Source of the DNA: Bolinopsis microptera
Lineage: Eukaryota; Ctenophora; Tentaculata; Lobata; Bolinopsidae
NCBI RefSeq assembly: GCF_026151205.1
Contig: NC_087080.1
Coordinates: 13,153,337 to 13,217,336, forward strand
DNA: 64,000 nucleotides
Reading direction: 5' to 3'
Part shown: positions 45,263-59,900 of the stretch, piece by piece
How positions within the stretch are numbered: position 1 is the stretch's first letter
Layout of the letters: every line of letters starts with the position of its first letter
Translations under genes and position numbers: made by a program
Notes under the pieces: model-generated
The model's input: only the letters and a program-made list of their open reading frames with translations
Told to the model about the DNA's origin: nothing
The model's database searches: none

Positions 45263-48200
45263 GAAATCTCTATTTTCCCCAACTGGATAATATAATGAAC
45301 ATCTATGAACATTTTAATTGTCCCATACCTTAAGTCAATTTTATTAGCATAATTTGTTGACGTTTAGGCGGCGAGATATAAAGACTTAACGTAGTAACAT
45401 GACCGTACTCCGGTTTTCTATCGATCTAGATTGTAGAGTACGCTATATAAAACTCCACATACCACACTTGGAATATTACACAAACAGACTAGTAACCGAG
45501 TACCGAGATTTGCTGCGGAAATCGAAAACAGTCGATATCAATCATATATCTTCCCTTTGATTAGCTAGCACTAGAACTGAGTGGAGCAATCAGGAGAACT
45601 CTAAACTATACAGAAAGGTTTTTTTTGTTTTTTTGTTATTTTGTTTCTGGAATTTCTAAACCGCTCATGGTTGCTATACCATGTCAGAAATTGTTTTTAC
45701 TGCCATTGAACCTGTGATCCTATCATGAGACCCGGCAATAGCCATTGATCATAAGCATGGCAAGCAGAAACTATTTGTCGACCGAGTACGCTACTTGTGA
45801 CTCTAGTTTCGCCGTGCATCGACACGACACGAAGTACGACAGGGGTGATATCTTGGAGCGAATTAATTCGACGAAACTATAGTGCGTGTCGGAACTAGAG
45901 TACGGTGAAACCCACTGAACCCTACAAGTAAAATTTATCCTAACGTTCAGAACGGAGATAGTTCATTTAGTGAACGTATGTACAGAACATTTTTATAGGC
46001 ACTTCCGTACGTGCACTACAACATAAGCAAGATTATACTGAGTAATTTGTGAGTAAATGTAATGAGAAAATGTAATGTAGGCCAATAATTAACTAATGGT
46101 TATTGGGACAGCACGGTAATATTGACCCCAGGCAAGAGCTAGAACGCAACTACGCTTCAATTGAGTCAACTGGAAGTGGAATCCAACCATTTTTCTAGTT
46201 TGAAAAGTGATCTGTATGCAGGATCAGAGATGTCCACTGGTTAAGCATGGTTTCTATAGTTCTAAGACATCTTGGGTTGTTGAGTTGTAACCTAGTTTTA
46301 ATGCTCTCGTGAGTAGCAACTAGTAGTAGTAGTAGTAAATCTTTCAAAGTACGAAATATCTCTTTAAAAGAGCATCCTAGGCACCTTATAGATATCATAA
46401 CGCATAAAAAGAAAACAAAAACTCAACCATCTCTAACTTCTTCACTCCTCCCTATCTAAAGCTAAAAACAAAGTCTCGAATCAATCAAATTCTTAAGTCT
46501 AATATCAAGATTACTACTAGTCCAGGTCTTTTCTAATAACATCTAATAAGTATAAAACATGGTCTACCTACCCCGTCTCCCTTCCATAAAAATATCAATT
46601 TATAGCAACATAACATAGAGTGTAGGCTGGTGATCTTCCTGTCCTCTTAAGATATGTTCCAACATTCTCCATCGAAACTTAGAGAGCTCTCACAGTCAAG
46701 GAGTGACATAACAACGAGCATAGAGTGCCTCATTATAAATAACCCCAGTAGGCCATCTGAAGTTGAGGATTCTTCCGAGTGTGTTTGCGAGGAAGCAATA
46801 TCAAGTTCATTCCAACGAAGCAGTGGTGCAGCCCAGGAGTTGCAGTGTAGAGTAGAATAGAGACAACTGTTGCATCGAGATTTTGATCTTCCTTTGGACT
46901 GAAAACTTCTTCTCATCCAAACTTTTCTGAAATTTACTAAAGTCAACAGTACCAGAATATTCGATTCTTGATAGCCTGACATGCACATCAACGATCCTAA
47001 CGGGTTGTTAGAGCGCCACTCTCATCACCTCTACATACACTTTTCCAACAATCACCTTGCGTTTAACAGTGGGTTTAGGATCTCTAAATAAAAATGACAA
47101 ATTCAGTCCTTGGAAGAATTGATATGAAGGTCCCACTGCTGGAATATACTTTAGCGATTAGAAAGGCATTTCTTTCTGAGTGGAGCAAGTTCAGTGTTAA
47201 TTACAGTCAATTTCATCAGAGTAGCCTTTTCGAGTGGCAGGAATTCTTACTGAGATAGGAGGATTAGGGATTGGATGATTCACTGGTAAGGTGTTGATGA
47301 TACTTGGGAGAGTACAATCTGAGGTGAATAAGTGCACGGCTTCAACAACAGTAAAGGATTACCTGATAGTGCATATCCAGAAATGCTCAGTTGTGTCTTT
47401 GGGAACTCAATTGATAACAGTAATATTGACTTTTACTTTCAACACTGGTGTTTGATAGTAGGGAGCCCCGGACCATCCTAATTTCTCACTAGTACAGCAG
47501 ACATCTTCAAGAACTTTGAGTACTGTTTTCCGCTGCTGATGGTGTCAAAGGTCACTTGACATGTCCTTATACTCTTTCGTGGTAGCTCCAATGCTTCTAA
47601 GTACCACTGAGTTAGCATACGATGAGACCAAATATATCGCCACAACCTTTCCCCCTACCTCCTCTTGTAAGCACTTTGTGTAGGACCGGTTTGTACTGAC
47701 CTAGCTTGCCTTGGATACGTTTTTAGGTAATCCAGGACAGTAATTTTCTGGAGCAGTTTGAGAGGGTGAGAGGTCTGAGGTTTGCTGCTGGACCCAAGTG
47801 GTTCTTAGGCTTATGGAGTGGATAATGGTTCCTTTTTCCAATAGATGTTAGGTGGGGTATGTTTTAAATCGGTATTTATACAGTCTCATATTCCCTGAAA
47901 TACACTTCTGATTGCATACTTAATCAATTCACTTGGGATATCAACAGGCCCAGTGGCTCATACCATTCTTCAAAAAGCTTTAGCAGCTATCTCAACTTTC
48001 AATAGCAGTAAAGGGTCAGCGAGTGGACTAGTTGATCAAAGAAAGTGTCAATAGGCTCAACTGTATGTTTCGCAGTGAACTTCTACAGTAGCAACTACAG
48101 CACATTAATTCAAAATAATTTCAACTTCTCGCGAAGTTTTAGTGTTAATCTTGGGCATTAAAATGAGTAAGATATGAAACTCCAGGTGTACTTTGTATTA

Positions 48201-51200
48201 ACTTATAAAATGTCAAAATTCACAGAATTATGGGTAGTAGAATTTTGGTTGTAAGACTAAAAGGCCTTTATATAGCCTGATGGATTATTTGTGGCACATG
48301 CATTACGCATAATCGACACACGACCAATTATTCTTCAATTTACTGATTGACCCTCAGTTACCACTCCATTTACCACCCCATTTACCACCCTATTTACCAC
48401 CCCATTAACCACCCCATTAACCACCCTATTTACCACCCCATTTATCACCCCACTTACCAACCCATTTGCCACCCCCATTTACCACCCCATTACCACCCCA
48501 ATTACCACCCCCATTTACCACCCCATTTACCAACCCTTTATACCATCGTCCATTTACACACCGCCATTTACCCCTTCCCATTTCAATAAGACAGCCAGAG
48601 ATATCCGTGGAATAATCATCACATTCATATCGATATCGATAATATAGCTCTAGTTGATTATCACAATGCTGGCAATCATGACAGTTTGCATGATAAATAT
48701 TCAGCATTACTATTTACGCCCCTATAACATCATATCCCTTTATTGTTATTTTCAGGCATTAAAACTCATCGAAATAGTTCAGCAGTAGTTTTTAAGTTTC
48801 AAAACATCCAATTCAATGTTAAAGATGACATGGATTCACGATGTCATCCTTCGCACTCGGTGAGGCACAGTGTGCCATCTCGCCGATCTACCGAAGGTTG
48901 CGAGAAGCATTATTTGATGCGCGCTGCTGACCCGTAGTGCCATCGCGTACAAAAGATGACAGGAATAACAAATAAAAATAGTTCATGTGGAGGTTTTTAA
49001 GAAAATTTGCGCAAAATCCGCACCAGCGTCCAGCATGTTTATACGAATTCGGTAAAAACCCTAAACCGCCGTATATTCAGTGCTAAAAAACCAAACCATG
49101 TTAAAATGATTAAGAGATTCTGAAAATTTTGCAGGGCGTCTAGACGTTGACCAAATCGACTGTAAATAAAGTTCATGCTTCAGGAGTATTGGGTAATCGT
49201 ACTGTAGTGCGACACGTGCTCTAGTGCGACACGTACTCTAGTGCGAATCCGCCAAAACAACCCTCTGTCGCCACTCCAGTACGTGTCCGCAACAACGATC
49301 CAGGTAGCGTACTCTAGTGCGACCCAATATCCTTACTTATTTCCAGAGTTCAGGTCACATCCTATCCTTCTTCTGGACCATTAAGTGATTCGTCGGGTCG
49401 GTTCACGTCCACTTATTTCGAAGTGATCCACTGATCATAATTCCTTCGGGTCAGTGCAAGCCACGATGCCACGTATGCAGTGTGTGATCCACTGAGGCAT
49501 AATGAGTCCTCATTCCTAACACACGCATCGTATGAAGTATCGTCTCCGATTGGGGATAACAAGTTCATATGCTTGGGCATAACAACGGTCCACGATGATT
49601 CACCAAATCATCGAACGAACATCAACATGTCTTCTTCAATCACCTTCATTACTGACGCACTACTGGTTCAAGATCCGTTATTCATGAACGGATACTGCTA
49701 CTGCCTGATAAGAATCGCGACGACAAGACCTGCTGGCGATGCACTGAGAAGGGACCTGCGCCGGACGACTCAGTCTGACGCACACACAACTGTGAGTCTG
49801 TGACCTGGACGCAGCTGAAAGCAACCCTCCCCTCAGAGATGGATCCATTGCTGCGTATGAAACTACTACGAACGACCTGGTTCGGAACACAACTCCCCTC
49901 CTCCCCCTTGATAGGCCTTCACCAACCCTACTATCTGGCGATTTATCGACGGTCCTGAAGAAGGAGCAGATCTAACCCAATGGAAGATCAACCAGAAGAA
50001 TGAAGATGCGCAGCACATATACCTCCTCGCCGAGCCGAAGAAGTGGAACTGATTACGACCGTTGCTTGAACGCTGTGATTGAATAGCTACGATGATTTCT
50101 GACAGAATGGAATTAGTTGAAGTGTGTGGAACCAGGGACAAAAGGATTCCGCGGTTATTTTGGGGGGCCAAAAATCGCGGCCACCGCGACAAGCCAAACT
50201 AGGCTAAATCGCGGCTACTTCCGGCGGAATTTCGAAAATCGCGGCATATTCGAGGCAAAAAAGAAAAAATCGCGGCGAAATTCGCGGCAAAAAATAATGT
50301 ATTTACAGTGCTTAGTTAGAGTTCACATATTCTTTGACTATTCTATTTGGATCGGCTCATGTGTCCCATGAGGATGTGATTGATCTCATTATAGATCTGA
50401 AACAGGCTGATGGGTCCATAAGAACAAGAGCTGCCATAACTTTGACATGATCTCAATGTGCAATGTCATAACGTACTGTAGACATATCTCGTTATCGATA
50501 CGATAATAACTTCAACAGACGACAGGAGACATCATCATGAACGACATCTACACTTCACAACATAGCAATAGGAATACTACGAACTTTTCACATACCCAAT
50601 TCCCATATCACTACCTAGTCCTATTCCCCATCAGTATCCCCTCCAACTCTACCCCCTTAAGCTTGCATCAACCTGGACGACATCCTTACCCCGGCCCCCT
50701 GCACGAACTTTCTAGAAGTTCTAACCACATCCCGACGCGGAGGAGAAGCCCATGATTGTTCCTTAGGTGGTCTGACGACGAATTACAATTTACATGCTCT
50801 CCAAAATAGCTCCCATGTCACATAAAACGATGATTTTCCAAATTCAGCAGCCACTACACTCTCCGTGGGGAAAAAAAAAAAGGCTGTTACATTGCCCGGT
50901 TTAGCCTGTTTCGAGCGTTTTTGCTAACGAAGGTCGAGCCGGTTGTCGCAGGCCGGTTTGAACAAAGCGGTCCATATAACAAGCGAATAACAAGATCAAG
51001 CGAATAACGATGACGAAATATCTTACAAGTGAACGATTCAAAACAACACTGGAGTTAACATACTGTTTCGATTTCTTTAATCCATTGTATGGTCTTCTGG
51101 TCACCTTTAGTCCGTTTGGATCAAGTTTTTATGTCCTACTGGTCAACTTTATGTCGTCCTGGTCCACTTTATGGTCGTTTTGGTCAAGTTTTATTGTTCG

Positions 51201-54200
51201 TTTGGTCAACTTTGAATTCGTCTGGGGCAAGTTTATTATGTCTACTGTCAACTTTATTCGTCTGTCAAGTTTATAATGTCTACTGTCAACTTCATATACG
51301 ATATCGGAAGGCAACCTCCCCTTCGCAATAAACGAGCACGAAGCGGGAGCTCCGCCTTCCAGAGATACGTATCGAGAATGACTCGACAGAAAATTTTCTC
51401 TAAGTCCAAATTTTTCAAAGTTTTTTCCTGGAAACTACTTTTGGTTCCATGTGTTCATGCTACCCTGAGCATATGAGCCAAAAAAATTTTTTTCTGTTTT
51501 CAAAGGTCACACATACCCTTCGATACACGATTTTGCCCGAGGGCTCCCTTGTAAATGCGAGTCGTCGGAAGGCAGGCATCCCCTTCGCAATTACGAGCTC
51601 GAAGCGGGAGCTCCGCCTTCAGAGATCGTATCGAGAATACTCGACAGAAAATTTCTAAGTCAAAATTTTTCCAAAGTTTTTCCTGGAACTACTTTTGTTC
51701 ATAGTTTCATGCTACCCTGATCATTATGAGCCGAAAATTATTTTTTTTCGGTTTTCAAAGGGCACACATACCTACCCTTCGATACACGATTGACCGAGGG
51801 CTCCCTTGTAAGCCGATCGTCGGAAGGCAGGCCCCCCATCGCAATACAGCGCGGAAGCTCCGAAGCTCCGCCTTAAGAGGTACGTATCGGAGATGTCATA
51901 CAATCGAACTCACGGAAGGCTGTAAGTGTAAATGTGATTGTTTTCAATATTATACTTAATACTTGTAGAAAAACGTGACATTTGGCTCAGCAGATTTTAT
52001 GAAAATACGCAAAAACTTGGTCCTCAGATCTAAAGAAAAGCACAAATTGGTCAACAAGATTTAAAGGACAATGCGCGATTTTTCGCGGAGGGGACTGAAA
52101 AAATCGCGATTTGTCCGCGGAGAATGGAAATTTCGCGATCTGTCCGCGGAAAACGTAAAAAGATCGCGATTTGACGCGGTGAATGGGGAAATTTCGCGGT
52201 TCGTACATGCCGCGAAAATCCTTTGGTCGCTGCTGGAGGGTTTCCTAAATCGTTACAATGGAGATTAGTGGTCGCAGGTTGACGAAAGAAGCGAATTTCA
52301 TAGCTCAAGCGGACCTGACTCCAGAACGATGATTGCGTCACAGATGATACAATGCTGCTAAAACCCAAATTTTGAGCGTGAGGTGATAATTGTGCTGATT
52401 GGGAAATGGGAAGGATGTGTGACCTTATTGTACCATAATCTAGATTATACCATGAAAGATTTACATGAAATGGGAGAATGTTCAATGTGGTCTCTAAAAA
52501 TCACTAATAAGATCAGAAAGCGAAAATATAAAATATCCTGGAAGTTAAATATCTTAAAATGAAGAAAATGTGGGCTAGCATCAGTAACAAGCTGAGGTAA
52601 AAGATAGCAAGGAACAAACGCAAGAGCACGTTGCACAGACAGTTAAAGTCAAAATAATGGGTTGTGAAACGGAAACTCCCGTAGAATGGGTGAAATTTCT
52701 GCCCATGTTTTTTTACAGCTATTTCATGTTATTTAGAAAATACGACACGAGTACTTGAAAAAGTTTTATAGCGCATATAACAGGATTGGTAAAGCAAATG
52801 TTTTGCGATGAACCCATCAACCAGTCATGAATAGTCAGCTAGAATGGTGGCCACTGAAGCAGGCGAAGTTACCCTGCTATATGGGGTAACTCCGCCAGTC
52901 TGAAACATACCATATTCCGTTGCTAAGCACCATCGAACCACGCGAAACTCAATATATTTCCTTGATAGACCTGCCAATTTTACTTATCTAGCTCGTGCTC
53001 CTGCGTGTTTACAATGGGCCAATTGGTCGCCGGGGTAACAATCGCCATGCGCGGGTAACAGCCGCCGGATGGAGTAAAATGTTAGTCGAACTTATCGCCA
53101 ATACACGTGCGTGACATTGCCAGCCGCGCGCGGAATTTGCATCGAGCGGCCTACTTCGCCGAACAGATGGATCAGAAAGGTAACTTCGCCACACACAAAT
53201 TTGAAAACTTTATAATATCGTTGTGTGCGATCATGGCTAACTAAATTAGCCCTAAATAACAGGACATATGCGAAAGATTCACACGGAAATCATTAATGAT
53301 ATAATGTGTAAAATATGGGAAATATGCAAGCAGGAAATTTTAGCCACTTTATAGCAATATTTCCTGTTTGCCTGCGTTTAATTAACATAGAATAAACGTT
53401 TTATTTTAGAATAGGAATAGCCTTTAAGAACCATTGTGTTCAACACAATACAATACAAAAAACTCGATCGTCCTAACAATTCAAAACGTAAAAATGATTA
53501 TTTGAAAAAATAGTGCGGGAAGGTCCCCCCGACACGGGCGAATTAAACCCAATCTACGGTAACGAGTGATCATTGCTCAAGAATACTGCAAGTAACCTCA
53601 GAATTAAATATGAAGAACGTACCTGTTGGTCCAGGTCATCATCATCCTCATCAGGGTCACGGGGCTCCAGAAATAACAAACAAACAAAGTTTCACTACTC
53701 ATCACCGGAAGGAAGTCAATTGAAAACCTTAAAACTAGAAAACTGGATTACCATTACGGTCGGAACCTCGGAGCGCAATTCCATAAATTCCGATCGTTTT
53801 AAATAACAAATGTGTGTTGTGGTAGTTAAACACAATGGACACGAATAAAATATCGCGTGAGAAAAAAAAAACGCGAGAACGTACAGTCCATCAAGTATAA
53901 CTTCGCCAGACAGGCCAGGTGACCAAGGCAGTGATGAAAATACCACATTGTCATCCAGCCAGTTTGTATTGAGGGCCAGTAGTGCACTTATCTTGCTTGT
54001 GATTAATTGGACCTACCGATAGAACGTGGTCACGTGAACTAATAAGGGGGTCACGTGACCCGATTCATTCTGATTCAATACTGACATAACGTAATCCTTG
54101 TGTCACGTTAAACGCAGAAGTCGAGTGGATTGGAATGGCGGTTTGATATTGATTTGCGGTTTGAAGCGTTGATCGAAATTGATCATCCGAGATCTCATCT

Positions 54201-56917
54201 CAAGATGCTAACGTCCCAGGCCGTCTATGACGCCCACAGGACTTACATAATACTTATCTGACCTAATTTGGACGGACATTAATTGAACGCTGAGGCCCTA
54301 ACGATCATTCTTAATGTCCGTTCAAATAAAGTCCGTTGCAAGTAAATTCCCCAAAGTTAAAGTCCCGATGAATTAAAAAAAAAAAATTCTAACTTTGGTT
54401 CATAATATGACAACTATGAGAAACTTTTTTGCAGTAAGTTAACGACGGAAATGTTCTCCTTGTCCTGCTGAGCACAGAAAACTCTACTAGCATATGAATG
54501 TTCCAGCCACTTTGCGGAAAAAGTCAACGAATTATGGCACTCACAACATAGTTTATGAAGCTAGTCCCCGCCAACATAACAAACTGTTCCAGCCCCCAAG
54601 ACGTAGGATATTACGTAAATCGTGTTGGCCAATACTTTTTTCCGTCCGACTGTTAAGTTTCATATTACTCATGGGAAGTAATGAACCGTGCTAGGAAAGC
54701 TTCATTCACGTGATCGTTAAGGTTAACCTAAAGTTTGTCTAAGATAAACCACTTCACGCGCCCGAATTGGCTTTAAAAGTTTGACACTAAAATGCAAGAC
54801 CGGGATAGTTGATAAAAAAGGTTTCCATAAAAACTAGAAATCAATGATGCTTAAGCATGGACATCCAGCCCAAAACCCATTTTAATGAAGATGAAAGATG
54901 TGAGATTAGACCACTGATCTTGTACACTTACTTACTTGGTTACTTTGTGTGGTTTATCCTAGTAGCAGGAAGGGTCCACAGATTTCTGACCACCTCGAAG
55001 GTCGAGTAGTCTTACCAGGGAATTAGACCAGCTGGCACGCTATAACCAGAAGTCGGACGGTTGTCCGGTATCAAAGCAATAAGACTTGAGACAAACTAAC
55101 TGTAAACGACTCAAAAGAGCTTCAGCTTTATTATTATCAGCACTTTTTTCCACATTTTGGTCCTCTTAAGCATATGAGCTGTCATAGACTGTCTGTTTCA
55201 CGAGGAACTCAACCTAGACAGGGAAGGTATGATTGCTCGGGTACCATGTCTGGATGTTTATGTGAACCTTAATATTGCTGCAAATTGGGGACAACATTGT
55301 GAAGAGATCTTCCACATCATCAGAATAGGTACCGGTCCCTCTGCGCTGCAGGGACATAGCTTTAGATGTGAATGCCTCTCCAGTATTCATCTTTTCCAGA
55401 CCGCATATACGATCGTGAATGTCGCTGACCCCCTCCAAAAGCTGGATCTCAGACACCCTAACAGGTCGCCATAGCGACAACAGTACTCTAGTATGCTTCG
55501 TGACCCAAAGACTTATATAGGTAGTCCTTACGGTCCTATCACGATTTTTGAAGAACACTAAAGTTAAATATAAATACCCATGGGACAGTTTGGCTTCTAG
55601 GCATCTTTGACCATATTACCGGATCTGTTGGACCAGTTCAGATCGCCTTGATACCATGAACTTCGAGGTCTCTAACGTTCTCAACGGAGTGTAGTATTTC
55701 CTCGCTGGAGACCTTGATAAGTAAGTTTCCACGTAAACGGGAGGTTCAAAAGTTACTCTTTCTGTTGTGGAAATGATTCAGGAGCTCCAACTTCTGTTGT
55801 AGGAGCTTCATGTTTTGTTGAGCGTGACCATCGAGAATACCGTACAGACATCCTGAAGCGCAGACATTCCTCAAGCAATCGATACCGTTTGGTGACCCGA
55901 GTATCGACAGCAAAGAACTTACCTTAGAAAAGGTAACGCTAGCTCTAGATCGTAAATAACAAAATGAACAAAACTGGTCCTAACACACTTCCCTGAGGAA
56001 CACCACTTAGAACCCTGGCACTGTCCGAATTAACACCATATTTTAACATTTTTACTGCTTAACGACTGCTTTTCTTACTTACTGAATAAAAAATGTATTA
56101 AAAATCAGTTTGCTAATATAAAAAAAAGGTTTAAAAAATGAAACAAAATTCGGATTTTTGATGGTTTTGAATGCCTTCTAGCGTTCATCTTAATGTCTTC
56201 ATAATTTATGTCCGATTATTTAATGGTCCCGTCTAAAAAGTGTCCGATAAGGTAGTTCATAATGGATTGGGACAGCTGCCAACGAAACGAATACTGGTGT
56301 TTGTGAATAGTGATACAGTTCACTAATGGAATGTGGGACAGCTGCAAAGTAACGATATACGGTTTTCTGAATAGTGAGTTACAATTCACACATGGTATCG
56401 GGACGCTGCTAGGTCAAGATATCAAGTTGTATGAAACGGTGGATTTTGAACGTATAGAACGCAACGTTTCAGTCATTGTATAGAGCGTTATTGAACGTTA
56501 GTGAACGTCAGTGATTATCAAAAACAAAATTCATGAAATGGAAACTTTTTGAAATCTCGGATTTCCCTACTGATATTTAAGTAATGAGCATCTATGACCA
56601 TTTAATTGTCCTCAAACTCATAATCAATTGTTAGAGTTAGCATAATTGTTCGCAAATGCTAATTGATACCGAGAATGTAAACGGTTCGCTCCCATTTCCC
56701 ATTCATTCACGGCTTACGTATTGTAATAAAGCTTATGAATGGGCAAGAGCGGAGCGACCGATTTCATTCTCGTACAATTTGCATTTGCGGACGGTTTCCT
56801 CAAATTATACATTTTCTTTTGTTTGGAAAGAGAGACACTGGCAGCCGGTCACTCTACCCATATTCTGGGTTTTGGTCAATTATCAAAAACAAAATTCATG
56901 AAAAATAAACTTTTTAA
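45263..56917 (+). repeat. Macrosatellite unit 3 (about 11.66 kb)
   Basis: Same order. LINE RT-A is at ~46610-48150, the 12-bp minisatellite at 48352-48580, the right TIR block at ~49200-49325 and the FLYWCH remnant at ~49620-50120. The CAGGGAC element spans ~50133-52231, the TACCGTAGA element ~52675-53565, the E-box pair ~54028-54060, LINE RT-B ~54960-56045 and the hairpin ~56652-56795. It carries insertions of T- and A-rich runs (45617-45645, 50871-50882) absent from its sisters. Confidence 0.95.
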
Positions 56918-59900
56918 ATCTCGATTTCCCCAACTGATAATTATTAAGGAACATCTATGAACATTTATTGTCCCTCATACTCATGAAGTCAATTGTTTAG
57001 TAGCAAAATTGTTGACGTTGCGGAGAATAAAAGAACTAACGTAGTAACGTCGTACCCGATTTATAGATCTCGAATGTAGAGTACGCTATATAAATATCTT
57101 CCACATAACCACACTTTATAATTATCACAAACGACTAGTAAACCGGTACCGAGATTTGGCTGCTGAATCGAACAGTCGGATAATCAATATATATTTTCCT
57201 GTTAAGCTAGACTAGAACTGAGGTGGCAATCAGGAGGAATTAAAACTAGACTGAAAGGTTCTGTGAATTTCTAACCGCTCATGGTTGCTAGATGTTTCAG
57301 AAAATTGTTTTATTCGGGCCATTGAACCCTGTGATCCATCATGAGGAACCCGCAATAGCCATGGATCATAACATGCAAGAAGAAACATTTTTCGAACTAG
57401 AGTACCTACTTGGACGCTAGTTCGCGCTGCTTCGACAACGTACCGAAGTACGACAGGGGTGATATCTGGCGAATTTTAATTTTCGAACTCTAGTGCGTGT
57501 CCGAACTAGAGTACGTGAATCCCACTGCACACTTACTAGATAATTTATCCATAACGTTCAGAACGTGAGAGAGTTGTGACGTATGTACAACATTTTTAGT
57601 GAACGTTTCCTACGTGCACTACAACAAGCAAGATATACTGGTCTTTGTGAGTAAATGTAATGGAGTAAATGAATGAGCCAATAATGAACTAATTGGATTG
57701 GACAGCACGGTAATATTGACCCCCAGGCAAAGAGCTAAGCGCATAACGCTCATTGAGTCAGCTGGAAGTGGAATCCAACCATTTTTTATTAGTGTGAAAA
57801 GTGATCTGTATGCAGGATCAGAGATGCAACTGGTTTAAAGCTGGTTTCATAGTTCTAGCTAAGACATCTTGTTGTTGCGTTTGTAACCTAGTTTCAAATG
57901 CTCGCTCTGTGAGTAGCAACTAGTATAGTGAGTAGTAAATCTTTCAAAGTACGAATAGCTCTTTAAAAGAGCATCCTAGGCACCTTATAGATATCAAAAC
58001 GCATAAAAAAGAAAACAAAAACATCATCCATCTTCTATCTTCGTTCCACTCCTCCCTATCTAAAGCTAAATATCTAAGGTCTTTTCGAAATCAGTCAAAT
58101 TCTTAAGTCTAATTTCAAATTTCTTCTAGTCAAGTCTTTCTAAAACATCTAATAAGTTTAAACATGTCTACCCCGTCTCCCTTCCATAAAATTTCAAATT
58201 TATAGCATATACATAGAGGTTGTATGCTGGTGAGTCTTCCTGTCCTCTTAAGATATGTCCTAACATTCCAATCTAAACTTAGAGACTCATCACAGACATA
58301 AGGGAGTGACTTAACAACGAGCCTGAGAGTGCCTCATTAGAATCACCCCATTAGGCCCATCGATGTTGAGATTCTTCGAGGTGTTTGCGATGAGCAATAT
58401 CAAGTACATTCAACGAAGCTAGTGGTGCAGCCCAGGAGTTGCAGTGTAGAGTAGAATAGAGACTACTACTTGTGCCTCGTATACTTTGATCTTCTTTTGG
58501 ACTGAAATCTTGCTCATCATTCCAACCTTTTCTGAAATTTACAAAAGGCAACATTACAAAGGAATATCGATTCTTGATATCCTTAACAGTGCACATCAAC
58601 GATCCTAAAGTTTTGTTAGAGCGCCACTCTTCATCCACCTCTATGACACTTTTCCAACAATCACCCTTGCGATTAACAGTGGTTTTTAGATCTGCTAAAT
58701 AAAAATGGACATATTCAGCTTGGGAAGAATTTGATATGAAGGTCCCCAGTGCTGGAATATATCTTGAGCGATAGGAAGCTTATTCTTTGAGTGGAGCAAT
58801 TCAGTGTTATTAAGTCAATATCATCAGAGTATCCGTTTCGAGTGGCAAATTGAATTCTTTCTGAATAGGAGGATTATGGGGGATGGATGATTCACTGGGT
58901 GAAGGTGTTGATGATACTTGTGAGAGTACAGATCTGAGGTGAATACGTTCAGCGGCTTCAACAACAGTAAATAGATTACCTATAGTGCATCTCCTTGAAA
59001 TGCTACCAGTTGTGCTTTGGAACTCAATTGATACAGTATTAACGACTTTTACTTCAAGCACTGTGTTTATGAATATAGGAGCCTACCCATCCTAATTTCA
59101 CACTAGTACAGCCAAAAAAGCCAAAAAAAAAAAAAAAAATAAAATTCTTATCACGAACTTGATACGTGTTCTCAGCTGATGGTGTCAAAGCTCTTGACAT
59201 GTCTTACTCATTCAAGTGTAGCTCCAATGCTTACTAAGTACCACTGAGGTTAGCATACGTTGAACCAAATTATATCGCCACAACTTCTACCTCTCTTGTA
59301 AGCACTTTGGTGTAGGACCGTGTTTACTGATCTAGCTTGCCTTGGATACGTTTTTTAGGGTATTCGATTGACAGTAAATTTTTCTGGAGCAGTTTTTGAT
59401 AGGTGAGAGGTCTGATGTTTGCTGCTGACCAAGTGTTTCTAGCTTTTGGAGTGGGAGTAATGTTGCCTTTCCTATAGATGTATGGGTGATGTTCAAATGC
59501 GGTATTAAACAGTCTGCATATTCCTGAAATACACTGCGTTTTGCATTCTTAATCAATTCACTACTTGGATATCATCAGGCCCAGTGGCTCTACTACCATT
59601 CTTCAAGCTTAGCAGTCTATCTCAACTTCAACAGCAGTAAGGTCAGCGAAGACTAGTTGATCAAAGGAAAAAAAAGTGTCCAATGAGGCGCAACTTATGT
59701 TTTGCAGTGAACTTCTACATGTAGCAACTACAGCACTAATTTCAATAATATTTCGAACTTCTCACGAGAGTTTTAGTGTTAATCCTTGGGCATTAAAATG
59801 AGTAAAGAGTACTGAAACTCAGTTGTACTGTATAACTTTATTAAATGTCAAAATTCACAGAATTAAGGTAGTAGAATTGGTTTTAAAGGCTAAAAGGGCC